NCBI RefSeq assembly: GCF_900604535.1 | Contig: NZ_UWOT01000004.1 | Coordinates: 222,362-286,361 of the forward strand | Length of the DNA: 64,000 nt | Reading direction: 5' to 3' | Source: Romboutsia_E sp900604535 | GTDB taxonomy: Bacteria; Bacillota; Clostridia; Peptostreptococcales; Peptostreptococcaceae | Shown here: positions 17,108 through 25,608 of the stretch, piece after piece | Layout: each line of letters begins with the position of its first letter | Position numbering within the stretch: the stretch's first letter is position 1 | Translations under genes and position numbers: made by a program | The notes under the pieces: model-generated | The model's database searches: none | Told to the model about the DNA's origin: nothing | Seen by the model: only the letters and a program-made list of their open reading frames with translations

Positions 17108-17641
17108 TTATTTAACTATTCCTATTTTATCAAAAGGATATAGTCTTACAGTAACCTTGCCTATTACATCACTTTCATCTACAAGCCCTACTTCTTCATA
17201 TCTACTATCTAAACTTTTTTCTCTATTATCCCCCATAGCAAATATCTTATTTTCTGGAATTATAATATCTATATCTCCAGTTGTATATTGATTATGAATA
17301 TATGGTTCATCAAGTAGTTTATAATCTACATAAACTTTAGAATCTTTTATAACTAAATGATTTCCTTCTGTTGCTATAACTCTTTTAACTAAATCCTTAT
17401 GAGTCCCGTCCTCTTGAAGTAAGTTAGTTTTAAAAACTATTATATCACCAGTTTTTGGTGATTTTATTTTATAAGAAATTTTACTTATAATTAAATAGTC
17501 ATTTTCTTCTAATGTCGGATACATTGATTCCCCTCTAACTAGGGTAGGTCTTATAAATTGAGTTATAATAATTGCAATCACAATAGCTGTTAAAATAATT
17601 TTAACCCATTCAAATACCGTATCTTTTAATAACTTTGACAC
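17108..17641 (-). CDS. lepB: Signal peptidase I (copy 1)
   Basis: 177 residues, start GTG at 17641 behind GGGGAGAGG. It has the same build as copy 2: a single membrane anchor (IILTAIVIAIIITQFI), Ser in RGESMYPTL, Lys in VKRVIATEGNH, and AMGDNREKSLDSR. It lacks the long cap domain of enterobacterial LepB, as usual for Gram-positive SipS types. Tandem duplicated signal peptidases may divide substrates; nothing here shows how. The HEPN-like gene ends 32 bp upstream. Confidence 0.94.
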   Translation of the reverse strand: MSKLLKDTVFEWVKIILTAIVIAIIITQFIRPTLVRGESMYPTLEENDYLIISKISYKIKSPKTGDIIVFKTNLLQEDGTHKDLVKRVIATEGNHLVIKDSKVYVDYKLLDEPYIHNQYTTGDIDIIIPENKIFAMGDNREKSLDSRYEEVGLVDESDVIGKVTVRLYPFDKIGIVK

Positions 17642-17673
17642 CCATATCCTCTCCCCTAAAACACAATTTCAAA

Positions 17674-18474
17674 CTAATAATTAGAATAGTTACCGATTAA
17701 TTGTATTGCTATTTCATTAATATGGTCGTATTTATCTATGTTTATTCCTAAATCAAGTAACTCACAGGCCTTTACTAAATCTTTTGTAACTTCCATCGGA
17801 TTCCCATATATATATTCAATATCTTCTTTGCTTACTCCTTTAAATCCATGACCTACAAGGCTATCATTTCTAAGTTTTATTAAATTTTCAAGCTTCTCTC
17901 CATTTAAAATTTCTAAAACCCTATCCATTCTTTTTGTTTGTCTTACATATCTGTGTATGTAGTTTGTTACACCATGAATTAAGTTAGCATTATATATATT
18001 ATACTTCTTTTTTAAAGTGTATAGAATATTTTTCTTCGATACCATTCTCCCATGCATACATACTTTATATTTTTTATTTTCTTTTGTGTTTACAAAAATA
18101 TATTTAAATAATGCTTCCTTTAATCTATACAATCTTCCTAAAAAATCTATATATTCCTCGTTAACTATTTGGATTTTTATATTTGCTATTAGCTCTGACA
18201 TTATGTCTTCAGGTTCTCCAGCTATTAAATTTTCTAGATTAGTAATTAAAAATTGAACATCTCCTCTTGATAATATTTGAAAATCTATAGACTCCAAAAT
18301 ACTCAAGGCACTTTTAAAATCAAAATTAACAGCATATTTACATGACTTAATCAATAAATATAAATCTCCCTCTTCTATTCCACATTCTTCTAAAATCTCT
18401 AAAACTCCTCCGTAATCATATCTTTCTAAAAATTTAGCGATTACATATTCTTGAGTTTTATCCATAGAGTACAT
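17674..18474 (-). CDS. HEPN-like protein, possible ribonuclease related to Csm6/Csx-type C-terminal domains
   Basis: 266 residues, all predicted helical, no signal peptide or membrane segment. Near the C-terminus is LRNDSLVGHGFKGVS, with Arg202, Asn203 and His209. This R-N-x5-H arrangement followed by Gly resembles the catalytic HEPN RNase motif of CRISPR-associated Csm6/Cas02710-type proteins. The helical repeat-like stretch FDFKSALSILESIDF also recalls the region before HEPN in those proteins. No CARF sensor domain precedes it and no CRISPR or cas gene is in view. AGGAGG precedes the ATG by 8 bases. It is first in an apparent operon with two signal peptidases. Function unproven; a non-catalytic helical protein is the alternative. 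Confidence 0.55.
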   Translation of the reverse strand: MYSMDKTQEYVIAKFLERYDYGGVLEILEECGIEEGDLYLLIKSCKYAVNFDFKSALSILESIDFQILSRGDVQFLITNLENLIAGEPEDIMSELIANIKIQIVNEEYIDFLGRLYRLKEALFKYIFVNTKENKKYKVCMHGRMVSKKNILYTLKKKYNIYNANLIHGVTNYIHRYVRQTKRMDRVLEILNGEKLENLIKLRNDSLVGHGFKGVSKEDIEYIYGNPMEVTKDLVKACELLDLGINIDKYDHINEIAIQLIGNYSNY

Positions 18475-18544
18475 AAATTTACCTCCTAAAAATACCGTGT
18501 TATTTTTAGTATTTATCGAGATTATATATTTTATTAATAAATTG

Positions 18545-19279
18545 CTATTTTCTTCTCTGTCTAATTTTTTTTTGTCTTATTTTTATATATTTTAAAAATC
18601 TAATTTTAGATAGCTCCATATATCTATCTAGCTTATCTAGATTTATTTTCCAAAGCAATACTAAATAAGCTACAAATACTGATATTGACCATTTATATCT
18701 TATCATTAATATAAAATCAAAAACACCATGAATAAATATAGGTACTAATACCGACATCATAAGATACTGTCTTTTTTTAATCTGATTTTCTTCAAATTTA
18801 TATTTTCCTATATAATATCCCATTGTAATAGCAAACATTATGTGTGCTGGGATAGAAATAATAGCTCTACTTAAACTAACTTGTAAAATTAATGATTCAT
18901 TTTCATACAATATATATATTATATTTTCAATAGTTGCAAATCCTAAAGATAAAAATACAGAATATATTATTCCATCTAATTTTTCATTAAAATACTTCTC
19001 TTTTAATAAACTTGGTATTAATATCAATGCTTTTAAAGACTCTTCTGTAAGCCCTGCTACTACAAATGATATGTAAAATATAAAATCAATTCCATCTAAT
19101 ATATTAATATTTATTAATAATCGTTCAATGCCTATTCCTAATATACTTGTGACAATACCTAATATAAAGTATTTGATTAGTATAATTATAGGCTCTTTAT
19201 CATATCTATCTTTTAAATAAATCCAAATTAAACAGGCTAACACAGGTGATATCGCCAATATTAAAACTCTTATCTTCAT
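18545..19279 (-). CDS. prsW: PrsW family intramembrane metalloprotease
   Basis: 244 residues with about seven hydrophobic segments. The family's motifs appear in order: KDRYDKEP after the first segment, the E-E-x-x-K motif in AGLTEESLKAL, FATIENIIY, IPAHIMFAITMGYYIG and FIHGVFDF. PrsW enzymes make the first cut in anti-sigma factors (RsiW in Bacillus). In C. difficile a PrsW gene is, from memory, next to sleC, as here. No anti-sigma gene is nearby. Divergent from sleC with 120 bp between. Confidence 0.9.
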   Translation of the reverse strand: MKIRVLILAISPVLACLIWIYLKDRYDKEPIIILIKYFILGIVTSILGIGIERLLININILDGIDFIFYISFVVAGLTEESLKALILIPSLLKEKYFNEKLDGIIYSVFLSLGFATIENIIYILYENESLILQVSLSRAIISIPAHIMFAITMGYYIGKYKFEENQIKKRQYLMMSVLVPIFIHGVFDFILMIRYKWSISVFVAYLVLLWKINLDKLDRYMELSKIRFLKYIKIRQKKIRQRRK

Positions 19280-19399
19280 TACATTTTCCCTTTCTATTTA
19301 TTTTATTTATTATTATTTCCATTTCCTTAACAAAATAAGATTTACTTCATAGAATAAAATATAATAAGGATTAAATCTCTCTAAAGAAAGGGTGATTAT

Positions 19400-20674
19400 A
19401 TGCAAGATGGTTTTTTAACTGTTAGTGTTACTGATTCCACAACAAATCGTCCCATAGAAGGTGCTACTATAAATATATACTCTATTCCTGAAAATAGTTC
19501 AGAAAGTCAAACAATTATATATAGTAATTTAAAAAGTAATATTTCTGGTCAAGTAACTAATTTATCACTACCTGCTCCAGATATTGCTTACTCACAACAA
19601 CCTTCAGATGTTAAACCTTACAGTACTTATACTGTAGAAGTCATAGCGGATGGATATGAAACTGTAATTATAAATGGGACTCAATTATTTCCTACTATCG
19701 AGTCTAGACAAGGAGTTCCAATTAGTGCAAGACAAAGATCTCGTGGTTCATATTCTAGACAAAATGAGGTAGTATTTTATATACCTCCTAATACGTTATG
19801 GGGTGATTTTCCTCCTAAAATCCCAGAAAGTGATTTAAAACCTCTGCCTGCACCTACTGGATTTGTTGTTTTAGATAATCCTGTAGTTCCAGAATTTATA
19901 GTTGTTCATGATGGGCTTCCTGAAAATACGTCTGCTCCGAATTATTGGATACCTTTTAAAGAGTATATAAAAAATGTTGCTTCATCAGAAATTTATTCAA
20001 CATGGCCAGAACAAACAATTTATGCCAATGTAATTGCCATAATTTCATTTACATTAAATAGGGTTTATACAGAATGGTATAGAAGTAAGGGTTATTCATA
20101 TACGATAACATCTTCCACAGCTTATGATCATAAGTTTATTTATAATAGAAACTTTTTTGACACTATAAGTGTAGTTGTAGATGATATTTTTAATACATTT
20201 ATAAAAAGACCTCCAACTTCCAGACAGCCACTTTTAGCACAATATTGTGATGGTCAAAAATCACAATGTCCAAACCAGATGACTCAATGGGGTAGTAAAG
20301 ACTTAGGAGACCAAGGATACAGCTATGAAGGTATTCTAAGATATTTTTATGGAGATGAAATTGTATTTGATCAAGCTCCTGTTGTAAGTGGTGTTCCTGT
20401 ATCTTACCCTAATGAAACTTTGCAAATTGGATCTAACAATAAGTATGTAAGAACGATACAAAATCAACTTAATGCTATATCAAGGTCTTATCCTGCTATA
20501 CCTAAAGTTAAAGAAGACGGTATTTATGGAGAAAGTACTGCAGAGGCAGTAAGAACATTCCAAGGTATATTCGGATTACCTCAAAATGGAATTGTAGACT
20601 TTAAAACATGGTACGAATTATCAAGAATTTATGTTGCAGTTACAAAAATAGCTTCACTGAATCCTACTATTTAA
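19400..20674 (+). CDS. sleC: Spore cortex-lytic enzyme SleC precursor
   Basis: 424 residues, almost the length of C. difficile SleC. SleC is made as a zymogen in developing spores and is cut by Csp proteases at germination to degrade cortex peptidoglycan. Seen: an N-terminal beta-rich prepro-like region (LTVSVTDSTTNRPIEGATINIY), a central catalytic region with WPEQTIYANVIAIISFTLNRVYTEWY, and a C-terminal peptidoglycan-binding domain (~340-410: GSNNKYVRTIQNQLNAI, DGIYGESTAEAVRTFQ, NGIVDFKTW). No classical signal peptide, as expected for a forespore-coat protein. AAAGGG precedes the ATG. No convincing sporulation sigma promoter could be read by eye. Confidence 0.93.
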   Translation: MQDGFLTVSVTDSTTNRPIEGATINIYSIPENSSESQTIIYSNLKSNISGQVTNLSLPAPDIAYSQQPSDVKPYSTYTVEVIADGYETVIINGTQLFPTIESRQGVPISARQRSRGSYSRQNEVVFYIPPNTLWGDFPPKIPESDLKPLPAPTGFVVLDNPVVPEFIVVHDGLPENTSAPNYWIPFKEYIKNVASSEIYSTWPEQTIYANVIAIISFTLNRVYTEWYRSKGYSYTITSSTAYDHKFIYNRNFFDTISVVVDDIFNTFIKRPPTSRQPLLAQYCDGQKSQCPNQMTQWGSKDLGDQGYSYEGILRYFYGDEIVFDQAPVVSGVPVSYPNETLQIGSNNKYVRTIQNQLNAISRSYPAIPKVKEDGIYGESTAEAVRTFQGIFGLPQNGIVDFKTWYELSRIYVAVTKIASLNPTI

Positions 20675-20728
20675 TAAATAAAATGACTATATATTAATAA
20701 AGTAATATATAGTCATTTTATTTATTAA
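20671..20728. terminator. Strong bidirectional terminator after sleC
   Basis: 26-bp perfect arms with an ATAAAG loop (core AAATGACTATATATTA and its complement), between the convergent stop codons of sleC and the DUF3298 gene; the left arm contains the sleC stop. Confidence 0.85.
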
Positions 20729-20734
20729 GCTTAA

Positions 20735-22108
20735 TTATTTAAATATGTCTACATACTCATCCTTTAGTATATGATTGAATATGTCTTTATTAATTCTAAA
20801 CTCTGGTATACCTGCTGCATAAGGTGCTATTTCATATAGATCAAAAAATACAACTATATTATCATCCTGTATATAAAATTTCTGATTATCTTTTATAGAT
20901 GTAAACTGATATATACCTAAATTATCTTTATCTTGTTTTACTAAATTTTCTATTTGATTTCTTATTTCATTATTTATTATACCTTTATAATCTGTATCTT
21001 TTTTAAACAGATCATTTAAATTTAAAAGTTGACCATTTTTCATATATACATTATATGCGATATTATTATAATCTCCATGAGCTCCTCCACTATACTTATA
21101 ATAAGTCACCACTATACTAAGCATATTATTACTATTTTTCTTTACTTCAAAATTTGTATTTGCTATAAATTTATTATCTGCTTCTGGATAATTACTTAGA
21201 TATGATTTAGCTTCTTCTATAGATTGATTATAAAAGTTCATTATCTCATTTCTAAGTATATCATTTATCTTTTTTTCTACTGCCTTATTCTCAGTCATAA
21301 CTATAGGAATATTTATTATACTATTAATATATTTATCATTTTTATTTATAGTTTGAGTTTCTATATTAGCCACTATTTCATCTGTTTTTATCATTCTTAT
21401 TTTAGATTTAAAAATACCAAGAGGTATCTTAAATTCAAATTCTCCTCTAGTATTACTTTCTTTATATGGATTAAAATAGATATTTATACCATCATCTCCT
21501 ATATAAAAATTTGTATTTTTATCTATTTTAATTTTATTCTTATATTTTTTCAAATCTCCACTTTTTAAGCTTTTTTCGATATACCTTTCTATTACTTCTT
21601 GATAATCTTCATTATCTTTCAAAAAGTTATCCAAGTATATTCTTTGACCTGTTTTTAAATCAAATACATAACTATCTTTTTCTAATTTAAATTCATTTTT
21701 ATTAAAATTTATATTTTTATAAATTATTATATTTATTAAATTTTCATCTTCATAAACTACATGATAGTTTATATCAATATTTACTTTAGATTTACTCTTA
21801 TTGATATTACTTAGCTGTCTCTGATGATTAATATACTCATTAATATCTTTTCTTATATATGAATTTATATATCTTTCTACTTCATCATTTTCATAGTGAA
21901 TTTTTGGTGTTTTTGCATCTATAAATATGTATTTATCTTTTATTGTCATTTTCTCTTCAGTTACCTTTATAACCTTTAGATACTCTCCAATACTAGTTTT
22001 TACTTCTTTTTTCAATATGAATATATCTCCTGACTTAACAGTAATTATAATTAAAATTCCAATAGCCAAAAATACAATTGGCTTAATCCAGTTCTTAGCT
22101 ACTTTCAT
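20735..22108 (-). CDS. Membrane-anchored protein with two DUF4163/DUF3298-like units
   Basis: 457 residues. One N-terminal membrane segment (PIVFLAIGILIIITV) then a large external region. Two tandem DUF3298-like halves are apparent: the first has FDLKTGQRIYLDNFLKDN and FYIGDDGINIYFNPYKE; the second has YYKYSGGAHGDYNNIAYNVY, GQLLNLNDLFKKDTDY and FYIQDDNIVVFFDLYEIAPYAAG. These domains occur in the lysozyme-sensing anti-sigma factor RsiV and in PdaC-type envelope proteins. No sigma factor gene lies next to it. A role at the cell wall is inferred only from the family. AGGAGG precedes the ATG. Confidence 0.8.
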   Translation of the reverse strand: MKVAKNWIKPIVFLAIGILIIITVKSGDIFILKKEVKTSIGEYLKVIKVTEEKMTIKDKYIFIDAKTPKIHYENDEVERYINSYIRKDINEYINHQRQLSNINKSKSKVNIDINYHVVYEDENLINIIIYKNINFNKNEFKLEKDSYVFDLKTGQRIYLDNFLKDNEDYQEVIERYIEKSLKSGDLKKYKNKIKIDKNTNFYIGDDGINIYFNPYKESNTRGEFEFKIPLGIFKSKIRMIKTDEIVANIETQTINKNDKYINSIINIPIVMTENKAVEKKINDILRNEIMNFYNQSIEEAKSYLSNYPEADNKFIANTNFEVKKNSNNMLSIVVTYYKYSGGAHGDYNNIAYNVYMKNGQLLNLNDLFKKDTDYKGIINNEIRNQIENLVKQDKDNLGIYQFTSIKDNQKFYIQDDNIVVFFDLYEIAPYAAGIPEFRINKDIFNHILKDEYVDIFK

Positions 22109-22177
22109 TAAACTTCCTCCTAAATATAACTCTTCTAATTATATTTAGACTTTTTAAGTGTTTTTATCCATTAAAAT

Positions 22178-22217
22178 AAGGATTTAAATAACTAAATTTA
22201 TAGTTATTTAAATCCTT
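22178..22217 (-). terminator. Terminator overlapping end of trkH
   Basis: 17-bp perfect arms AAGGATTTAAATAACTA and its complement with a short AT loop; the minus-strand side runs into TTATTTTAATGG. It includes the trkH stop codon. Confidence 0.75.
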
Positions 22218-23658
22218 TAATTATCTTTACTATAGCTATCAATATTACTACTATTTCTAATCTTCCAAATAGCATCCCTATAATTTCTGTCCATAATACA
22301 ATAGGTGGAGCTGATGCACTAGTTATCCCTATAGATAGCCCAACTGTACCTAATGCAGATGAAAATTCAAACATTGCATCTTCCAAAGGATAATTATATG
22401 CAAGCATAACTCCTACACCAAAGATAAATATGAATAAATATAAAGTGATATAATTATAAACTTCCATCATATTTTCTTTATTTATAAAATGCTTGCCCTC
22501 TGGTTTATATACATAATTACTATAAACCATATGTTCAGGCAATAATCGTCTTTTTATATTCCAAAAAATTTGTTTTAATATTAAATATACTCTATACAGC
22601 TTTATACCACCAGAGGTTGATCCTGAACCTCCACCAATAAGCATCAATATAATCATAATAAAAATCGCAAATGATGGCCATCTATTATAACTAACTGTAG
22701 AATATCCTGTTGTTGATAGTGCTGATACAGTTTCAAATACTGATACTCTAATTAATTTATTTATATCAGAATATATATATCTTAGTGATATAAATGCAAC
22801 TAAAGGTATAGCTATACCTAAAATTAAAAACATAAACCTAATTTCACCAATCTTTATTACTTTTTTAAACTTTCCATTTATTATCAATAAATGAGTTGCA
22901 AAACTAGTAGTTCCAAGAATCATTAAAATAATAGTTATTAATTCTATATGAACATTATTATAAAATCCTATACTTTCTGATTTAACTGAAAAACCACCTG
23001 TAGATAAAGAACCTATAGCATGGTTTATTGCATCAAATAAAGGCATACCAAACAAAACATATAATATAGTCCCTGAAATTATATATCCCAGATACATTGA
23101 AATTATAATTCTTGATGACTTTACTAGGTTAGGAAGTAACTTATCTGTATGCCCTTCAGAATTATAAAGACTCATTCCAAATAATGATGATAAGGCAGAA
23201 AGCATAACTAGTATGATTCCTACTCCACCAAAAAACTGCATTATACTTCTAAAAATAAGAAATATCTTAGGAGTTGATTCTACATTTATAACAGATAATC
23301 CTGTTGTTGTCCATCCACTTACAGACTCAAAAAATGCTTGAGTAAAATTTAATTTTTGACCTAATATAAATGGTATTGCACATAATACAGTTGCTAATAT
23401 CCAACCTAGTACTACTATTAAGGCATCTTCTCCTACTGATAATGTTGTTTCTTTATTATGTTTTGATATCTTATTAAGTATGCATCCTAATAAAATAGAT
23501 ATTAATGACGGTATAATAAAATCAAATATATATTTTACTTCATCAGGGTAAAAAGGTAATATCAAAAGTGGTAGTAATAGTATTAATCCTACTATAAAGC
23601 TTAAAATACCAATACAATAAAGTACTCCTTTAAAATCATTTATTTTTTTTAAAACCAT
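22204..23658 (-). CDS. TrkH/KtrB family potassium channel subunit
   Basis: 484 residues starting MVLKKINDFK; the ATG at 23658 follows GAAGGTAAG and lies 4 bp after the trkA stop. An integral membrane protein with the four-fold M1-P-M2 pore repeats of K+ uptake proteins. Selectivity-filter-like turns are visible: FFESVSGWTTTGLS, NHAIGSLSTGGFS, FETVSALSTTGYST and FSSALGTVGLS, the first and third close to the STTG type. It needs cytosolic TrkA/KtrA-like RCK partners, encoded by the two genes directly upstream. Length and tail fit TrkH of clostridia. Confidence 0.92.
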   Translation of the reverse strand: MVLKKINDFKGVLYCIGILSFIVGLILLLPLLILPFYPDEVKYIFDFIIPSLISILLGCILNKISKHNKETTLSVGEDALIVVLGWILATVLCAIPFILGQKLNFTQAFFESVSGWTTTGLSVINVESTPKIFLIFRSIMQFFGGVGIILVMLSALSSLFGMSLYNSEGHTDKLLPNLVKSSRIIISMYLGYIISGTILYVLFGMPLFDAINHAIGSLSTGGFSVKSESIGFYNNVHIELITIILMILGTTSFATHLLIINGKFKKVIKIGEIRFMFLILGIAIPLVAFISLRYIYSDINKLIRVSVFETVSALSTTGYSTVSYNRWPSFAIFIMIILMLIGGGSGSTSGGIKLYRVYLILKQIFWNIKRRLLPEHMVYSNYVYKPEGKHFINKENMMEVYNYITLYLFIFIFGVGVMLAYNYPLEDAMFEFSSALGTVGLSIGITSASAPPIVLWTEIIGMLFGRLEIVVILIAIVKIIKGFK

Positions 23659-23662
23659 AGTG

Positions 23663-24325
23663 CTACTTACCTTCACTCACATTTTTTATAACGTCATCTT
23701 GTATATTTTCATCACAAAGTATTATAAGCTTATCATATGGAATTATTTTCGTACTACCATTTGGAATAATACTATTTGAACCTCTTATAATGCACCCTAT
23801 TATAGATTTTTGTGGTAAATTAATTTCACTTATATATTTATTACATATATTATAACTATCTTTTACCCCAATTTCTAAAATATTAATTTTACTATTATTT
23901 ATAGGAATAAAGTTATATATATCATCTACCATAGCCATTTGTTCAATAATATCTGATACTATATATGTCGCACTTATTACATCGTTAACACCTAATAATT
24001 TAAATACCTCTACATTTTGTGGATTTGAAACTACTGAGAATACTTTTTTGACATTATATATATTCTTAGCTAATTTACATATTGTCAAATTACTTGCATC
24101 CTTCGATGTTATCGCTATTAGTACATCACAACTCTTAATCCCCGATTCCTCTAAAATATAACTTTTACTTCCATCTCCACAAATAACATCGCAATTATAA
24201 TTCTCACTAAGAAACTTACAATATTCATAATCTTTATTTACAACAGAAACTTTATGCTTCTTATTTAAAAGCGACTTTAATAAAAATTCAGTTTTTTTTC
24301 TTCCACCTACAATTACAATTTTCAT
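23663..24325 (-). CDS. TrkA-like RCK protein with RCK_C domain
   Basis: 220 residues: an N-terminal Rossmann RCK_N domain (MKIVIVGGRKKTEFLLKSLL, with a degenerate glycine loop) and a C-terminal RCK_C domain from about residue 145 (NILEIGVKDSYNICNKYI, KSIIGCIIRG, IPYDKLIILCD). Such proteins gate TrkH/KtrB according to nucleotide, or in firmicutes c-di-AMP, binding. Its ATG directly follows the stop of the other TrkA gene, and trkH begins 4 bp after its own stop, so the three genes are one operon. The altered glycine loop suggests weakened nucleotide binding. Confidence 0.87.
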   Translation of the reverse strand: MKIVIVGGRKKTEFLLKSLLNKKHKVSVVNKDYEYCKFLSENYNCDVICGDGSKSYILEESGIKSCDVLIAITSKDASNLTICKLAKNIYNVKKVFSVVSNPQNVEVFKLLGVNDVISATYIVSDIIEQMAMVDDIYNFIPINNSKINILEIGVKDSYNICNKYISEINLPQKSIIGCIIRGSNSIIPNGSTKIIPYDKLIILCDENIQDDVIKNVSEGK

Positions 24326-24787
24326 TTAACAAACACCTACTCTTTTTGTTAATACATTAGTTTCACTTTCATCCATTTGTATTAATTTTTCAAACTCATT
24401 TATAGTTAAAGTAATAGGTTCAATTAAACTTATATTTGTATCTTTATATGCAACTTCTTTTTCAGAATCGTATAGTCTTGATATAACTTTATTTACATTA
24501 AATACCTTTTTAGCAATTAAGGATACTGCTATATTAACATCATCATCATTTGTAGCTGCTACTAACATTGTTGCTTTTTTTATTCCTGCGTTAATAAGTA
24601 CATTAATATCTGTAGCATCTCCTATAATTTCAAATCCACTATAACTTTTTGATAGCTTTCTAAATGAATTGTTTTCTATATCTATAATTACAACATCCTT
24701 ACCACTTAGTGATAAAGTTGTAGCTATATTAGTACCAAATCTGCTACATCCTACTACTATTATATATTCAAAATAACTATCCTTCAT
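24326..24787 (-). CDS. TrkA-like RCK_N-only protein
   Basis: 153 residues containing only the NAD-binding RCK_N domain: IVVGCSRFGTNIATTLSLSGKDVVIIDI with a good G-x-x-x-G loop, IIGDATDINVLINAGI, and LVAATNDDDVNIAVSLIA. There is no RCK_C domain; the ~25 C-terminal residues are short and acidic. It is the first gene of the trk operon. A split pair, one protein with an intact nucleotide site and one with the C-terminal domain, suggests a mixed gating ring on TrkH. That is inference. Confidence 0.85.
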   Translation of the reverse strand: MKDSYFEYIIVVGCSRFGTNIATTLSLSGKDVVIIDIENNSFRKLSKSYSGFEIIGDATDINVLINAGIKKATMLVAATNDDDVNIAVSLIAKKVFNVNKVISRLYDSEKEVAYKDTNISLIEPITLTINEFEKLIQMDESETNVLTKRVGVC

Positions 24788-24836
24788 CTTACATCACCTT
24801 CTAATCAAATTTCATTTATCTATTACTTATATTCAC

Positions 24837-24903
24837 AGTATAATTAATTTGATATAAAGATTGTGTGAAGATATATATATTGATGTAAAGATTTTATTAA
24901 GAT
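24837..24903 (-). promoter_or_regulatory. trk operon promoter with phased direct repeats (candidate KdpE-like operator)
   Basis: Written on the plus strand, four repeats of the form (A/G/T)AAGAT end at 24861, 24872, 24892 and 24903, i.e. spaced 11, 20 and 11 bp. The first and third sit in TGATATAAAGAT and TGATGTAAAGAT. On the minus strand a TATACT -10 box (24837-24842) has no good -35, and the first repeat falls where the -35 should be. This is the usual look of an activated promoter bound by an OmpR-family dimer. The adjacent kdpE-like gene is the obvious regulator, by inference. Confidence 0.55.
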
Positions 24904-24906
24904 TAT

Positions 24907-25608
24907 TTATTCATCAATTAACTTATATCCAACTCCTACCTCTGTTTTTATATATTCAGGTTTAGCTGGATTTTTTTCTATTTTTCTTCTTATATTTGCC
25001 ATAAATACTCTCAGTGATTGTGTGTCTGTATCTAGATATCCTCCCCAAACTTTATCAATTATGAATTTATGTGTAAGTACTTTACCTGCATTTTTGCATA
25101 ATAATTCCATTAGTTTATATTCTATTGGAGTTAAGTGAATCTCATTATCATCTATAATTACTTCATGTTTTTCAAAATCAATTTTTAAGTTTTTAACTTC
25201 AAATTTAGTTATAGCTTTATTTTTATCCATATTATTAATACTCCTATGTCTAAGAGCTACTCTAATTCGTGCCAAAAGCTCTGGAACACTAAATGGCTTT
25301 GTTAAGTAATCATCAGCACCTAAATCAAGTGCATTTACTTTTTCTCTTTCTTGCTCTCTTGCAGATACAACTATTATGTTTGATAACGTTACATCTCTTA
25401 TTTTCTTTATAACCTCGGTTCCATCTATATCTGGTAGACCTAAGTCTAAAATTATTATATCTGGATTTATAGAATAAACTAAACTTATTGCATTAGTTCC
25501 ACTTTGTGTTTCTATACATTCATATCCTTGTGTCTCAAGTGATACTTTTATAAATTTACTTATTGGTTTTTCATCTTCTACGATTAATATTAGTGGCTTT
25601 AAACTCAT
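24907..25608 (-). CDS. kdpE: KdpE-like OmpR-family response regulator
   Basis: 233 residues, start ATG at 25608 chosen because GGAGGAGAAG precedes it; the upstream in-frame start lies inside kdpD. Receiver domain: LILIVEDEKPI, phospho-acceptor Asp in IIILDLGLPDIDG, ADDYLTKPF with the conserved Lys. Winged-helix output domain: LTPIEYKLMELLCKNAGKVLTHKFI, then SLRVFMANIRRKIE and TEVGVGYKL, matching KdpE. Its start overlaps the kdpD stop by one base (TAATG). No kdpFABC is in view; the downstream genes are trk instead. Confidence 0.88.
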   Translation of the reverse strand: MSLKPLILIVEDEKPISKFIKVSLETQGYECIETQSGTNAISLVYSINPDIIILDLGLPDIDGTEVIKKIRDVTLSNIIVVSAREQEREKVNALDLGADDYLTKPFSVPELLARIRVALRHRSINNMDKNKAITKFEVKNLKIDFEKHEVIIDDNEIHLTPIEYKLMELLCKNAGKVLTHKFIIDKVWGGYLDTDTQSLRVFMANIRRKIEKNPAKPEYIKTEVGVGYKLIDE

